Assembly (NCBI GenBank): GCA_007693915.1
Contig: RECS01000079.1
Coordinates: 1 to 34,116 of the forward strand
Length of the DNA: 34,116 bases
Source: Saprospirales bacterium
Lineage (GTDB): Bacteria > Bacteroidota > Bacteroidia > Chitinophagales > Saprospiraceae
Direction of reading: 5' to 3'
The position numbers were made by a program, and so were the translations under genes. The notes beneath the pieces are model-generated. The model was not told the DNA's origin and searched no databases. It saw only the letters and a list, made by a program, of their open reading frames with translations. Shown here piece by piece: positions 6,001-15,644 of this stretch. Position 1 is the first letter of the stretch, and each line of letters opens with the position of its first letter.

Positions 6001-8163
6001 ATGAAACTGAACTATAGCCTTATCCTAACCTTTGTCTGGATACTGTTTTTTACTTATTCCTGCAGTACCGGACAACAACTCATTGAACCTGAATCTGTTC
6101 CCCACGAATTAGCTCAGCCCTCCCTTCTCCCGGAATTTGAAGCGGTCGAATCTTCTATTTTTGATAATGGTCGGATGTGGACCTTTGAATATGCACCTGT
6201 TGATTACTTTGCTGAGACTTATAATTTTGACCCGGATGACACCTGGTTTGAAAGGGCAAGGTTAGCAGCATTAAGATTGCCGGGTTGTTCTGCGTCTTTT
6301 GTATCTGGAAATGGTCTTGTAATGACCAATCATCACTGTGCAAGAAATCAAATCACACAGATCGGACTCGAGGGCGAACGTACTCTCGATGATGGCTTCT
6401 ATGCTGAAACACTTGAAGACGAGCGAAAAATAGAAGATTATTACATTGATCAATTAATAGAAATTCGAGATGTCAGTGATCTAATCCTTGCAGAAGTGGA
6501 TGCTGTCCCTATGGAAGAACAGGCGGAAATAAGAAGGGAGGTTATTCGCAGAGTCCAAAGTAAAATCACTGAAGAATTAGATAACAAAGAGCTAATCGTA
6601 CAAGTGCGGTCTCTTTTTAATGGTGGCAGATATTCCGCTTATATTTTCAGAAGATTTACAGACATTAGAATGGTAATGGCGCCTGAGTTACAATTGGGTT
6701 ATTTTGGGGGTGATACTGATAATTTCAGCTATCCCCGATATGCACTGGATATGACTTTTTTCAGAATATATGTGGACGATGAGCCCTATCAGTCAGAGCA
6801 CTACTTCCCTTTTTCTAAAAAAGGTGTAGAAGAAGGGGATGCCGTTTTCATGATAGGAAACCCGGGAAGAACAACAAGACTCAATACCGTGGCTCAGCTA
6901 AGTTACACAGGAGAGTTCAACCTTGAATTCAGGACATCTTCCATATCATCTACTATTCGTGGTCTTGAACGGTTTTATGAAAACGACCCCACAACTGAAG
7001 AAGCACAAAGAGTAAGAAATATGATTTTTGGCTGGAAAAACGGAGAAAAACTTTTCAATGGCCAAAAACTCGCTCACAGAGATCCCTACCTGATGGGAAG
7101 GAAGGTTGATAATGAAAACAATTTTATAAAAGCACTTAAAAAGGATGAGCAGCTTAAAAGCACTTACCTCCCGGTTATTGAAAGGATAAGTGAAATTCAG
7201 GAAGAAAAAGCCAGATTGGCGCCCTATTCCTATATCAGCTCAGGAATCAGTCCAAACTCAGGAAGCTCAGCCTCTGTTCTTCAAAGGGGCTATGTAGCTT
7301 ATCTCATGAATCAGGAGGGAATAAGTGAAGAAAGAAAAGAAGAGCTTCTAGAAGCCCTCGGGAACATCAGGGACAAAGATCCCATACTTGACAGAGAACT
7401 CATACAAGCACATCTGGAATATTTAACCGAAATTTTGGGTGAAGACAATATCTACATAAAGCAACTTCTTGGAGATAAAAACCCGGCAAAGGTTTCAAAA
7501 AATTTACTTGAGAAATCGGCTTTTACCTCAGCAGAATCAACCACTGATTTAATTGAAAACGACAAACTGGATTTTAGTGACCCGGCAGTAGAATTCTTTC
7601 AGACTTTTGGAAATAAACTCGCAGATGCCAATTCAGCTTACAGGAATTTAGGTAGCGAAGAAAGAAATCTTCAAAATGTCCTTGGACGGGGGTGGTTTGC
7701 AGTCTATGACACTTCTATTCCTCCGGATGCCACTTTTTCGCTAAGAATAGCTGATGGGGTTGCTGCCGGCTATGTGTACAATGGCACTAGAGCTCCGGCA
7801 TATACTACCTTTTACGGGATGTATGACAGGCATTACTCCCATAAGGATCTTCCTGAATTTGATTTACCCAAACTTTGGAAAAATCCACCTGAAGCTTTTG
7901 ATTTAAGCAGCCCGGTAAATTTTGTATCCACCAATGATATTATAGGCGGTAATTCTGGCTCTCCCACTGTCAACATCAATCTTGAAGTCGTCGGACTGGC
8001 ATTTGACGGCAATGTAGAGAGCATGGGAAGTAGTACCTTCATCCTAGATGAAAGAAGTGCAAGGGCAGTGAGTGTGGATTCCAGAGGAATGCTGGAAGCA
8101 CTTCGCAATGTTTATGGTGCGGAAAGACTGGTTAGGGAATTGGAAAATGCTAGGGCGGATTAA
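6001..8163 (+). CDS. S46-family dipeptidyl-peptidase (DPP7-like)
   Basis: S46 enzymes are periplasmic or outer-membrane-associated serine exopeptidases that release dipeptides and feed amino acids to asaccharolytic Bacteroidota. I start at the ATG at 6001; an in-frame TTG at 5977 would add 8 residues. Residues 1-20 are a signal sequence ending in SC, so this is a probable lipoprotein (Cys21). The chymotrypsin-fold triad is visible: TNHHC (about 110-114), GDTDNF (237-242) and GGNSGSP with Ser652. In this family the residue after FD near the S1 pocket separates DPP11 (Arg) from DPP7 (Gly). Here it is FDG (Gly670), which suggests DPP7-like preference for hydrophobic P1 residues; this is inference. 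At 720 aa it is full length. Its stop overlaps that of mutS2 on the other strand. Confidence 0.9.
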   Translation: MKLNYSLILTFVWILFFTYSCSTGQQLIEPESVPHELAQPSLLPEFEAVESSIFDNGRMWTFEYAPVDYFAETYNFDPDDTWFERARLAALRLPGCSASFVSGNGLVMTNHHCARNQITQIGLEGERTLDDGFYAETLEDERKIEDYYIDQLIEIRDVSDLILAEVDAVPMEEQAEIRREVIRRVQSKITEELDNKELIVQVRSLFNGGRYSAYIFRRFTDIRMVMAPELQLGYFGGDTDNFSYPRYALDMTFFRIYVDDEPYQSEHYFPFSKKGVEEGDAVFMIGNPGRTTRLNTVAQLSYTGEFNLEFRTSSISSTIRGLERFYENDPTTEEAQRVRNMIFGWKNGEKLFNGQKLAHRDPYLMGRKVDNENNFIKALKKDEQLKSTYLPVIERISEIQEEKARLAPYSYISSGISPNSGSSASVLQRGYVAYLMNQEGISEERKEELLEALGNIRDKDPILDRELIQAHLEYLTEILGEDNIYIKQLLGDKNPAKVSKNLLEKSAFTSAESTTDLIENDKLDFSDPAVEFFQTFGNKLADANSAYRNLGSEERNLQNVLGRGWFAVYDTSIPPDATFSLRIADGVAAGYVYNGTRAPAYTTFYGMYDRHYSHKDLPEFDLPKLWKNPPEAFDLSSPVNFVSTNDIIGGNSGSPTVNINLEVVGLAFDGNVESMGSSTFILDERSARAVSVDSRGMLEALRNVYGAERLVRELENARAD

Positions 8164-10547
8164 GATATCCACAGAATACTCATCCCGGTATTCCCTTCTT
8201 CGTCCTGCTGCTCCTCTATTCTGATCTTTGCGGGGAATTCCTTAACGGATTGAATCAGTGCTTTGCGCAAAGCACCTTCTCCCTTTCCGTGTATAATTTC
8301 TAGTCGTCCCTGATCGGCCAAAAGCGCTTTTTCAAAATAACCATTCAACAGATCGGTAGCTTCTTTATACCTCAGTCCTCTGATATCCAAATTGCTGTTA
8401 AAACCACTGCCGCTATAGGAAATATCCTTCTTCACAGATGCTTCTTTCTGGGTCTCCACAGGCTCTTTGGCAGGAACTAACTCGCGAAGATGCACTTGCA
8501 TTCTCAAGCCACTGCCAAAAAGTAATTCAGCCTTTTTCTTATTGACTTTCAGGATTTTTGCAATTTCACTACCATCTCTAAGTTTTGCATATTGGACTCT
8601 TTCCCAATCCACTTTTCCATCAAATTCCTTCTTGAGTAGTTCTTCCTTTACCTCATTCTTCTCTTCATTAATGACCTTGAGTCGATTCTTAAACTCCTTT
8701 TGTACTTGCTCAGCCTTCTTTAAATCCCGTTCCTTTCGCAATTCCTTGATCATTTCCTCCAATTCCTTTTGCAATCGCGTGCCTGAGGCCAATTGTATCT
8801 GTTGCTTAGATAGCTTTAGCTTTTTTCGTTGTATCTCTAGTTCTCGGTACAGATAATCGAAGTTCTTTGACTTCTGTTTAATTTCTTCTTCTCTACTTTC
8901 TATTTCCTTAAGCCTCTTTTGGACTTCATTTTTTTCTTTTTGCAGGTCAGCAAGCATACCATCTACTGCTTCTATTTTTTTTCCTGCTTTTTGTTGAGCA
9001 TATTTTAAAATAGAGGGGTGAATCCCCACCTTTTCAGCAATTTCAAACCCAAATGAACTCCCGGGCTTTCCCGCTGCAAACTGATAAGTCGGTTTCATGT
9101 TTTTACGATCAAAGATCATTGCTCCATTAATGATACCTGACGCATTGTTACCATAAATCTTGAGGTTACCATAGTGGGTAGTAATAACCCCAAAAGACTT
9201 GACAAAGCGAAGTCTTCGGAGAATCCCTTCTGCAATCGCTCCCCCAATCCTAGGATCAGTACCTGCGCCAAATTCATCTATCAGCACAAGTGAATTACTC
9301 CCGGCGGCAGCCAAAAAGTTTTTCATATTGGTGAGGTGAGAACTGTAGGTACTCAGGTCATCCTCAAGGGATTGCTGATCTCCGACATCTGCACATAAGT
9401 GTGAAAAAATCCCTAATCGACTCCCCTCCCCTGCTGTGATCGGAATGGCAGATTGGAACATCATCTGTAAAATGCCCACAGACTTAAGCAAGACAGATTT
9501 TCCCCCGGCATTGGGACCGCTGACCAGCAGTATTCGATTTTCTTCATCCAATTTCAGATCGAGAGGCACTACCTCCCTACCCTCCTTAGTATATTTAAGT
9601 TGAAGCAACGGATGTCTTGCAGCTTTTAACTCAATACCGGGCTTATCCAATAATTCAGGAATTAGTGATTCAGTCATTTTAGCCCATCTAAAGCGCGCTT
9701 GCAGACTATCAAATTGGCTAATCAAATCAAAGTTGTCACTTAATTCTTCAGCGTAAAAAGCAATTTCAGCAGAGACTTTTTTCAATATTTTATGCTCTTC
9801 TCTAGTAATTGATTGCTGTATATCAAAAAGGTCGTTATTGACAGATATGAGCTCGTCGGGTTCTATAAAACATGTTTTTCCTGAGGCAGATTCATCGTGA
9901 ATGATCCCCTTTATTCGTCTTTTATACTCCGCCGGCACACTTAATACTCTGCGGCCATTCCGATAGGATTCCTTATTGTCGGTGAGTAGCGATTGACTTT
10001 GAAAAACTTTAAGCAGATCCGCAAATTTCCTGTCTGCTTCTCGTTGCTTGGATCCGTACAATCTGTGCAATGAATTGAGTTCAGGACTTGCGTTTTTTCG
10101 GATACTGCCCTCCTCATCAAATGTCATCTCCAACAATTCAAGCAGCTCAGGTATAACATTCAGTTGTTTATTCAATATAATCAAAAAAGGATATTCATCA
10201 GCCTCAAGATCTTTTAACTTATCGTCTATTTCCAAAGATATTTCCAATAGCAACTTTGTCGCCAATATTAATTCTCTTTCATAGACATAATCTGAGATAT
10301 GCGCATATCTGACTAAATCGCTTATATCGTAATAAGCAGAAACAGAGGGTGCTTTTCCTTCTTCTTTTAAGTGACTCCATTCCTTCAGTAATTCCAGAGC
10401 ACTTTTCAGCTCATTGTAATCAAAAATAAGTGGAGCTTTTACAAAATAATTTTTTCCTCCTTCGCCGGCACATAGACCTGAGAGAATTTCAGTGATTTTG
10501 GTAAATTCAATTACCTCATCAATATTTGAGGGCATTAAGTTTTTCAT
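8160..10547 (-). CDS. mutS2: MutS2 ATPase/endonuclease with Smr domain
   Basis: MutS2 is a MutS-family clamp without the mismatch-recognition domain. It is linked to suppression of recombination and, in Bacillus, to splitting of collided ribosomes. I start at the ATG at 10547; a TTG two codons upstream is less likely. The 795-residue protein has the MutS core and ATPase: Walker A SGPNAGGKS near 340-348, Walker B LVLIDEFGAGTDP near 420, and the ITTHYG region after it. A long charged coiled coil (about 510-640) follows, then a KOW/SH3-like stretch and a C-terminal Smr nuclease domain with LDIRG (about 720) and HGKGEG (about 750). All parts are present and the length is normal. The TAA stop at 8162-8160 overlaps the stop of the S46 peptidase in the shared TTAA. 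Confidence 0.94.
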   Translation of the reverse strand: MKNLMPSNIDEVIEFTKITEILSGLCAGEGGKNYFVKAPLIFDYNELKSALELLKEWSHLKEEGKAPSVSAYYDISDLVRYAHISDYVYERELILATKLLLEISLEIDDKLKDLEADEYPFLIILNKQLNVIPELLELLEMTFDEEGSIRKNASPELNSLHRLYGSKQREADRKFADLLKVFQSQSLLTDNKESYRNGRRVLSVPAEYKRRIKGIIHDESASGKTCFIEPDELISVNNDLFDIQQSITREEHKILKKVSAEIAFYAEELSDNFDLISQFDSLQARFRWAKMTESLIPELLDKPGIELKAARHPLLQLKYTKEGREVVPLDLKLDEENRILLVSGPNAGGKSVLLKSVGILQMMFQSAIPITAGEGSRLGIFSHLCADVGDQQSLEDDLSTYSSHLTNMKNFLAAAGSNSLVLIDEFGAGTDPRIGGAIAEGILRRLRFVKSFGVITTHYGNLKIYGNNASGIINGAMIFDRKNMKPTYQFAAGKPGSSFGFEIAEKVGIHPSILKYAQQKAGKKIEAVDGMLADLQKEKNEVQKRLKEIESREEEIKQKSKNFDYLYRELEIQRKKLKLSKQQIQLASGTRLQKELEEMIKELRKERDLKKAEQVQKEFKNRLKVINEEKNEVKEELLKKEFDGKVDWERVQYAKLRDGSEIAKILKVNKKKAELLFGSGLRMQVHLRELVPAKEPVETQKEASVKKDISYSGSGFNSNLDIRGLRYKEATDLLNGYFEKALLADQGRLEIIHGKGEGALRKALIQSVKEFPAKIRIEEQQDEEGNTGMSILWIS

Positions 10548-10650
10548 ATTCAATTCATGTACCCTATATCAACGTTTATAGTGACCTATGTTTTAAAAAA
10601 AGCTAAAAAAATAGTGGAAAAATTCTATTCATTACTACCCCAAAACTTCA

Positions 10651-11925
10651 CTAATTATTCAAATGCTCCCTTCCATAAATACTGCCCCTTCTGTAAATAA
10701 TGCGTAAGGAATCGCTTTCCTGTAAATGTGTTTCATCGGAGGTAAGTTCTCCGGATCGAAAATCGGGTTGTCCGGCATCGACCCAAGCGGTGTACCAAAC
10801 TGAACCAATGGCAAAAATAGTTTTACGCATCTGACGCTCTACCATTCCGTTCATCAGTCGCTCATATTCGGCGGCAAATTCGCGGCAGGGTTGCCTAATG
10901 GTCTGAAAGAGACGATCATCAAAACACATCTGAGCATCCTGAGGGTAAGTATCTCTGAGGTAACGCTCAATGCTCAAAACAGAATCAACCTTCATATGAG
11001 TATCTAGGATAATGTCCCAGAAAAACTCTTCTTTATCTTCAATATATTGGGCTTTCCCCACGATAAGGTCAAAGTCCTCAGCAAACAATTCCGGAATACG
11101 GCTCTCCCAAAAGGCGTGGATACCATCCTGTCCCGTGAGCTGTCCATTGTAGTTGATAGTGGTATGCAGTGGCACATGCGCATCACCTATGTAGTGACCG
11201 ATATCCGCTGCAAAACGCAGAATTCTCGCTTTATCGCCCCTGCGCATGGCATTGGTAAGTTGTCTCATGATTTGGGGGAGGAAATATGGAAGAATACCAT
11301 ATTGAGTCAAATGATCGGCTATCCATACGCTATAGCAATCGGCATCAAACTCATCTTTCGCAAAAGCTTGAAATCCCTCTTTCCATTCCTCAAGTGGATA
11401 TATCCAAGGAGGAGAGAAAAAATCTCCTGGAACCCTCGCGTTAAAAAAAGGTCTATAATTAAGCTCTAGCAAATCGGTGTAATCCCCATAGCTTTTCACT
11501 TTACCCAACTCAATTTCATCCCATGGAATAAATGGAAAGTAAACGACTTGAGTGTCCGCAATTCCAGCTACACAATCATTGATAATAGCTACACTACTGT
11601 ATTGAGCCAATGCCGAATGCCAGCCTCTCGGTAAATCAGGAAAAGGAAAATCTCCCCAGACATCTACGTCAATAAAATGCCTAGGTCCTTCATGAGGTGT
11701 CGCATAGCGCCTACGATCCGGATCGACAGCATGAGCCGAGAGGTATTCAATCTCAGTTTTAAAAAGTGGCATCATCTGTGGTGGAAGAGTAAATACTGCT
11801 AACCTATTGAGCTTTCTGTGTGCATAAAATCCCCAATCCTCTTCTACATTTTCACTAATCATGATAAAGCCGGTAAGGCCTATAAATATACCGAGTAAAA
11901 TAAGAAAAAGGTATGCGTTTTTCAT
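10651..11925 (-). CDS. Membrane-anchored zinc-dependent phospholipase C / S1-P1 nuclease-fold protein
   Basis: The 424-residue protein has one N-terminal hydrophobic segment (4-23), an uncleaved anchor or signal. It then shows the metal-ligand pattern of the zinc PLC / P1 nuclease fold: WGFYAHRKLNR (His36), AVDPDRRRY (Asp68), GPRHFIDVD (His83), DIGHYIGDAHVPLH (241-254) and GIHAFWES (His270, Glu274). These residues build a trinuclear zinc site that cleaves phosphodiesters. Whether the substrate is a phospholipid or a nucleic acid cannot be read from sequence. It is longer than typical PLCs, with extra sequence around 165-205. It starts 12 bases after the DUF4340 gene and is probably co-transcribed with it. 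Confidence 0.78.
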   Translation of the reverse strand: MKNAYLFLILLGIFIGLTGFIMISENVEEDWGFYAHRKLNRLAVFTLPPQMMPLFKTEIEYLSAHAVDPDRRRYATPHEGPRHFIDVDVWGDFPFPDLPRGWHSALAQYSSVAIINDCVAGIADTQVVYFPFIPWDEIELGKVKSYGDYTDLLELNYRPFFNARVPGDFFSPPWIYPLEEWKEGFQAFAKDEFDADCYSVWIADHLTQYGILPYFLPQIMRQLTNAMRRGDKARILRFAADIGHYIGDAHVPLHTTINYNGQLTGQDGIHAFWESRIPELFAEDFDLIVGKAQYIEDKEEFFWDIILDTHMKVDSVLSIERYLRDTYPQDAQMCFDDRLFQTIRQPCREFAAEYERLMNGMVERQMRKTIFAIGSVWYTAWVDAGQPDFRSGELTSDETHLQESDSLRIIYRRGSIYGREHLNN

Positions 11926-11937
11926 GCTATAAAAAAA

Positions 11938-12966
11938 TTAGGTGTCTGTTGCCCGAAAAAACCAAGAATAGCCCCAAAGGGCGCGCTTCAACACACCATA
12001 TTGCCCCGACATAAAGTCGCCTGTTTGATTATTGCTTACAAAAAAGCGAAGGATATAGTCCTCCAGCTCAGCTTGTCGGGCAGCATAAGGACCAATTAGC
12101 GGAGCTGGAAAGCGTTGATAAAAATTATAGGATTTAATTTCTCCGTCAGTCCGCTCAAGTTCAACAATGGCAAAGGGTGTTGTATTTAAAATACTATCCT
12201 TTCCTATTAGATCATTAACAAAAGACTCAACTCCAATTCTCTGGAAGTTTCTGACAAAATTATCCAGCATACCGGGATGCCGTTGCCTTAAAATCTTTGG
12301 CATTTTTTCATCTAGAGGACGCAAGTCAAAACGCCCTTCGTCATTCCTTTCTACAAGAAAAGATTCATCTTCCTGTGCAGGATATCTTACAGTTATCCTT
12401 TTTATTTCGGATGTGCGCTCAGCAAAAATTGCTCTGTCGCGCCACTGTTCTTCGGAAAGGGTAAAGCGGGCTCTTAGGTTCCCAACAAAATAAGGCAAAT
12501 GAACAACATATGGTTGATCAGCATCTTCCATGATATAAAAATTACCACGCTCATCCTGAGGCACACCCCCGATATAGTAGGCTTTCATCAAATTTTCCCT
12601 TCGATCGTAGATCTCCACCTTAATCCCTAAACCTGCAATAGATTGAATGATATTGGAATAGCTCGCTCTCGGGGGGACATACTTTACATCAACGTCCCTC
12701 AACACAGTCAGCAAACTTTCCATAATAGACTCATTGGCAAGGTATTTATTATTGACTAACCAACGGTCACCATCACGGGTAAGTACGGTGGGATCATTAT
12801 CTCTTGGTGCTATAAAAATCGTACCAATCTGATCGGTATCCTTAACGGCAAAATTCCTGTCCCACCGCTGAGAAGAGGTCAATTGGTCCGAATTCTCTCT
12901 GCTGAGAAAAAATACAAGCCCCAATAGAAAAACTAAAATCAGTAGGTATATTAATGTTTTTTTCAA
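11938..12966 (-). CDS. DUF4340-like membrane-anchored protein
   Basis: The 342-residue protein has one N-terminal helix (5-22, KTLIYLLILVFLLGLVFFL) followed by a soluble, presumably periplasmic, domain. The domain opens with a DUF4340-type repeat: IGTIFIAPRDNDPTVLTRDG and then DRWLVNNKYLANESIMESLL. No catalytic motif is visible. The start is TTG (TTG AAA AAA ACA); no in-frame ATG gives the helix. DUF4340 proteins are often encoded beside GldG-type ABC subunits, which is also the case here: gldG ends 237 bp upstream. Its function is unknown; a structural or accessory role to the GldFG complex is a reasonable inference. The zinc-PLC gene follows after 12 bases. Confidence 0.7.
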   Translation of the reverse strand: MKKTLIYLLILVFLLGLVFFLSRENSDQLTSSQRWDRNFAVKDTDQIGTIFIAPRDNDPTVLTRDGDRWLVNNKYLANESIMESLLTVLRDVDVKYVPPRASYSNIIQSIAGLGIKVEIYDRRENLMKAYYIGGVPQDERGNFYIMEDADQPYVVHLPYFVGNLRARFTLSEEQWRDRAIFAERTSEIKRITVRYPAQEDESFLVERNDEGRFDLRPLDEKMPKILRQRHPGMLDNFVRNFQRIGVESFVNDLIGKDSILNTTPFAIVELERTDGEIKSYNFYQRFPAPLIGPYAARQAELEDYILRFFVSNNQTGDFMSGQYGVLKRALWGYSWFFRATDT

Positions 12967-13133
12967 TTTAAATTTTATTTTAATTGTTATTTATATTTCT
13001 GAATAGACTTATGAGAATTAAGGTATAAAACCTATTTTCAGCAAAAAATAAGTCTTGAGTTATATTATCCACTTAAAAGTTATTCAATTTCTGAGACCTT
13101 CGATCACTACTTGATAGAATTAGCACCCAAATA

Positions 13134-13141
13134 CAAATGTA
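13134..13141 (-). promoter_or_regulatory. Possible promoter of the DUF4340-phospholipase unit
   Basis: On the minus strand TACATTTG (13141-13134) fits TAnnTTTG in the 237-bp gap after gldG. It would give a leader of about 160 bases before DUF4340. No -33 TTG lies at the standard distance (nearest spacer 13), so this is tentative. Confidence 0.35.
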
Positions 13142-13203
13142 AACCATTCAAAAACAACATACCCCTCCTCAGTCATGATTTTGATTAGTCAATATACTCT
13201 GGG

Positions 13204-14892
13204 CTATGCATATCTCCTTCTTCTGATAAAATTATACCCTAACCCAAAAGCCAGGACAAAAGCAACAGGAATACCAATATTGATGACCTGCCATTTATTT
13301 CTTTCAGCGCGTTTCCTCACCTGATTGAGCAAGCGAAGCTGTATATCTCTACTCCTTGCCTCAAGTATACCCTGATCATCAAGAAGATACTCCACACAAT
13401 TTAATAAAAAATCTTTATTGGCATATAATCTACCTTCATATTGATTGAATCCAACCGGTCTAATTTCTCCTCTTGTAGTAAAAGAATTCAAAGCAAAATC
13501 AGCATCAGAAACCACTATCATGGCACCATCTTCAACTTTAGGTTGAAAACTCATATTTAATGATCTTAGCGTTTCCTCCAATTCTTCTGTCACCCGATTT
13601 TCATAAGCCGAATAAAACTCACCTTCCAGCAGCAGTGACATGGGCAGATGTTGGCGATTAAATCGTTCCGGCTCCGGGTCATAACGCAAAATATTAAAAT
13701 TAACCGGCGCAGGAATCATCTGGAAACGAGAGTATTCAGAGCTCGCTAACAATACCGTCTTATCTACTCGCCCCTTGGTTCGAACAGTATCTATGCTGCT
13801 AGGGAAAAAGAGATTTACCCTGTCAAGTGCCTTTACAATCGGATGGTCAGACCGGGGCGCCACAAGTGGATAATAAAACCACGGGAACAGATCCATCTGG
13901 GTTTGTCCACCAACTCTTCCGACAACCATAGGAATTCTAGAACACTCCAAGTCCTGAACCATATCGGGATTGACTCTAAATCCATATCTGAAGAACAAAT
14001 CATCGAGATTCAAATCATAATCCCAAGGAATAAAATTATCATGCCTTCGAACACTGTCGATATTGATATTGAGCTTATTGATCAGCCAAAGTACCTTACC
14101 TCCATTCATTATATACTGATCGAGAACAAACTTTGATCGCTCGCTAAATCGTTTGGTAGGTCTGGCAACAATCATCAGTGGTACTTCCTGTGGGTCAATG
14201 TGAATGATAGAATCCAGCGTAATCCTTCCAACTTCATAAAACTCCCTAAGGTTTCGGTTTAGGTCTGCCAGCAACATTGATTCAGCCTCTCCCTGACCAT
14301 CAGTATAAGCTATGGTAGGTCGGATGGCTCGCCTCAACTTACTAATGGCATTAGCAAATTTGTATTCTAAAAGTGAAATGGAATTATTAATAGTAATTTG
14401 TGGATCAATACCGGGCACTTCGTTCTCGAGAAGGTTAACAGCAATCGACCGCGATCCCAAATGGAAAATTGCATAAGGGTATATCAGCCGCTCAGATGAC
14501 TCCCCACTTTCGACAATTCGCATATTTACCGGATGAATTCCATCCTTTGACAGTTCCTCGCGTCGCATATTGACAGCATGAGTCTCGCCTTCATTTGGAT
14601 TCTCAAATTCGAATTCAATATTGGGATTAATATTCCTAAATTGCCTGAGCATATCCCGAGTGGAGTTTTGCAATCTTTTAAACCCGGCGGGAAAATCTCC
14701 ATCCAATAATACCCTTACATAAATCACATCGCTGACATTATCTAAAATATGGAGTGTCGGTTGTGTCAGTGTAAATCTTTTTTCTTCAGTAAGGTCAATA
14801 AAAGTGTGTTGAAGAGATGCCAACACATTGACAACAATTAAGATAGCTATGACCAACCCAAGGTTTATTGTATTTTTATATTTTTCTTTCAT
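13204..14892 (-). CDS. gldG: GldG-type auxiliary subunit of gliding-associated ABC transporter
   Basis: GldG proteins combine an N-terminal membrane helix, a large extracytoplasmic domain related to ABC-type uncharacterised/IFT-like domains, and a C-terminal helix. This protein has that plan: the first helix follows MKEKYKNTIN, then comes SLQHTFIDLTEEKRFTLTQP, the family hallmark, and the last helix is WQVINIGIPVAFVLAFGLGY before a basic RRRRYA end. I start at the ATG at 14892 (562 aa), 19 bases after the gldF stop. An upstream in-frame start at 14943 would overlap gldF and add a non-family leader. With GldA and GldF it should form one ABC-2 type complex that is required for gliding in Flavobacterium johnsoniae. 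Homologues also occur in non-gliders, so motility is not proven. Confidence 0.87.
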   Translation of the reverse strand: MKEKYKNTINLGLVIAILIVVNVLASLQHTFIDLTEEKRFTLTQPTLHILDNVSDVIYVRVLLDGDFPAGFKRLQNSTRDMLRQFRNINPNIEFEFENPNEGETHAVNMRREELSKDGIHPVNMRIVESGESSERLIYPYAIFHLGSRSIAVNLLENEVPGIDPQITINNSISLLEYKFANAISKLRRAIRPTIAYTDGQGEAESMLLADLNRNLREFYEVGRITLDSIIHIDPQEVPLMIVARPTKRFSERSKFVLDQYIMNGGKVLWLINKLNINIDSVRRHDNFIPWDYDLNLDDLFFRYGFRVNPDMVQDLECSRIPMVVGRVGGQTQMDLFPWFYYPLVAPRSDHPIVKALDRVNLFFPSSIDTVRTKGRVDKTVLLASSEYSRFQMIPAPVNFNILRYDPEPERFNRQHLPMSLLLEGEFYSAYENRVTEELEETLRSLNMSFQPKVEDGAMIVVSDADFALNSFTTRGEIRPVGFNQYEGRLYANKDFLLNCVEYLLDDQGILEARSRDIQLRLLNQVRKRAERNKWQVINIGIPVAFVLAFGLGYNFIRRRRYA

Positions 14893-14911
14893 TTTTCTCT
14901 TCCCAAAAGTT

Positions 14912-15640
14912 CTACTTTCTATTATCAATAACGTACTGAGCAATGGCTAAAAACAAAACAGATAAACTCAGAAAATAAACTACATCTCTTGTATCCACCA
15001 GCCCACGACTTATGGAAGCATAATGGTAATCAATACCCAATGATTGTATAAAAACATCCCAATTGCCAACAAATACCGGCAAATTACTTAAATAGAAAAA
15101 ACCATAATACATAAAAAAGCAAAGGAATGCAGCCAGCAAAAAAGCTACAATTTGATTCCTACTCAATGAACTCGCCAAAATACCGATACTTGTGAATACC
15201 ATACTGAGAAAAATAAGCCCTATATAGGATCCCATTATCGCTCCTCGATCGAGGTTTCCTCTTGGCGAACCTAATTCGTGAATGGTGTAATAATACAGTA
15301 AAGTCGGCAAAATCGCAAAAACTACTAAAGTTAAAGCCGCAAAATACTTTCCTGCCAATATTTGAATGGTCGTCAGTGGTTTGGTAGCCAATAGTTCAAA
15401 TGTATTATTAGACCACTCTTCGGATAAAGACCTCATTGTTATGGCGGGGATCAAAAATATAAAAATCAATGGAGCCATCGAGAAAAGTGGATCAAGGGTG
15501 GCAAAAGGTTGGTGCAATAAACTAGTATCCGGAAAAACAAAAATGAACAATCCGGTAAGTAAAAGGAAGACAATTATGGATAAATAGCCAATTAGTGAAC
15601 TGAAAAAAGCATTGATTTCTTTAATGTAAACACTTAGCAT
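14912..15640 (-). CDS. gldF: GldF-type ABC-2 permease
   Basis: The 242-residue protein is almost entirely hydrophobic, with about six membrane helices (starting at 13-34, 50-70, 95-115, 135-158, 165-185 and 218-236). It carries the amphipathic motif SLSEEWSNNTFELLATKPLT, typical of ABC-2 export permeases of the GldF/NosY type. It pairs with the ATPase encoded 4 bases upstream and the GldG subunit 19 bases downstream. The transported substrate of GldAFG is unknown in any species. Confidence 0.9.
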   Translation of the reverse strand: MLSVYIKEINAFFSSLIGYLSIIVFLLLTGLFIFVFPDTSLLHQPFATLDPLFSMAPLIFIFLIPAITMRSLSEEWSNNTFELLATKPLTTIQILAGKYFAALTLVVFAILPTLLYYYTIHELGSPRGNLDRGAIMGSYIGLIFLSMVFTSIGILASSLSRNQIVAFLLAAFLCFFMYYGFFYLSNLPVFVGNWDVFIQSLGIDYHYASISRGLVDTRDVVYFLSLSVLFLAIAQYVIDNRK

Positions 15641-15644
15641 AATC

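Noticed and set aside
11047-11469. 140-codon + strand ORF opposite the phospholipase gene
   Set aside because: It is a shadow of the zinc-site coding frame, with no domain, promoter or start context.
13204-14943. GldG start at 14943 overlapping gldF
   Set aside because: The first 17 residues are not family-like. The ATG at 14892 gives the normal N-terminal helix and a 19-base spacing after gldF.
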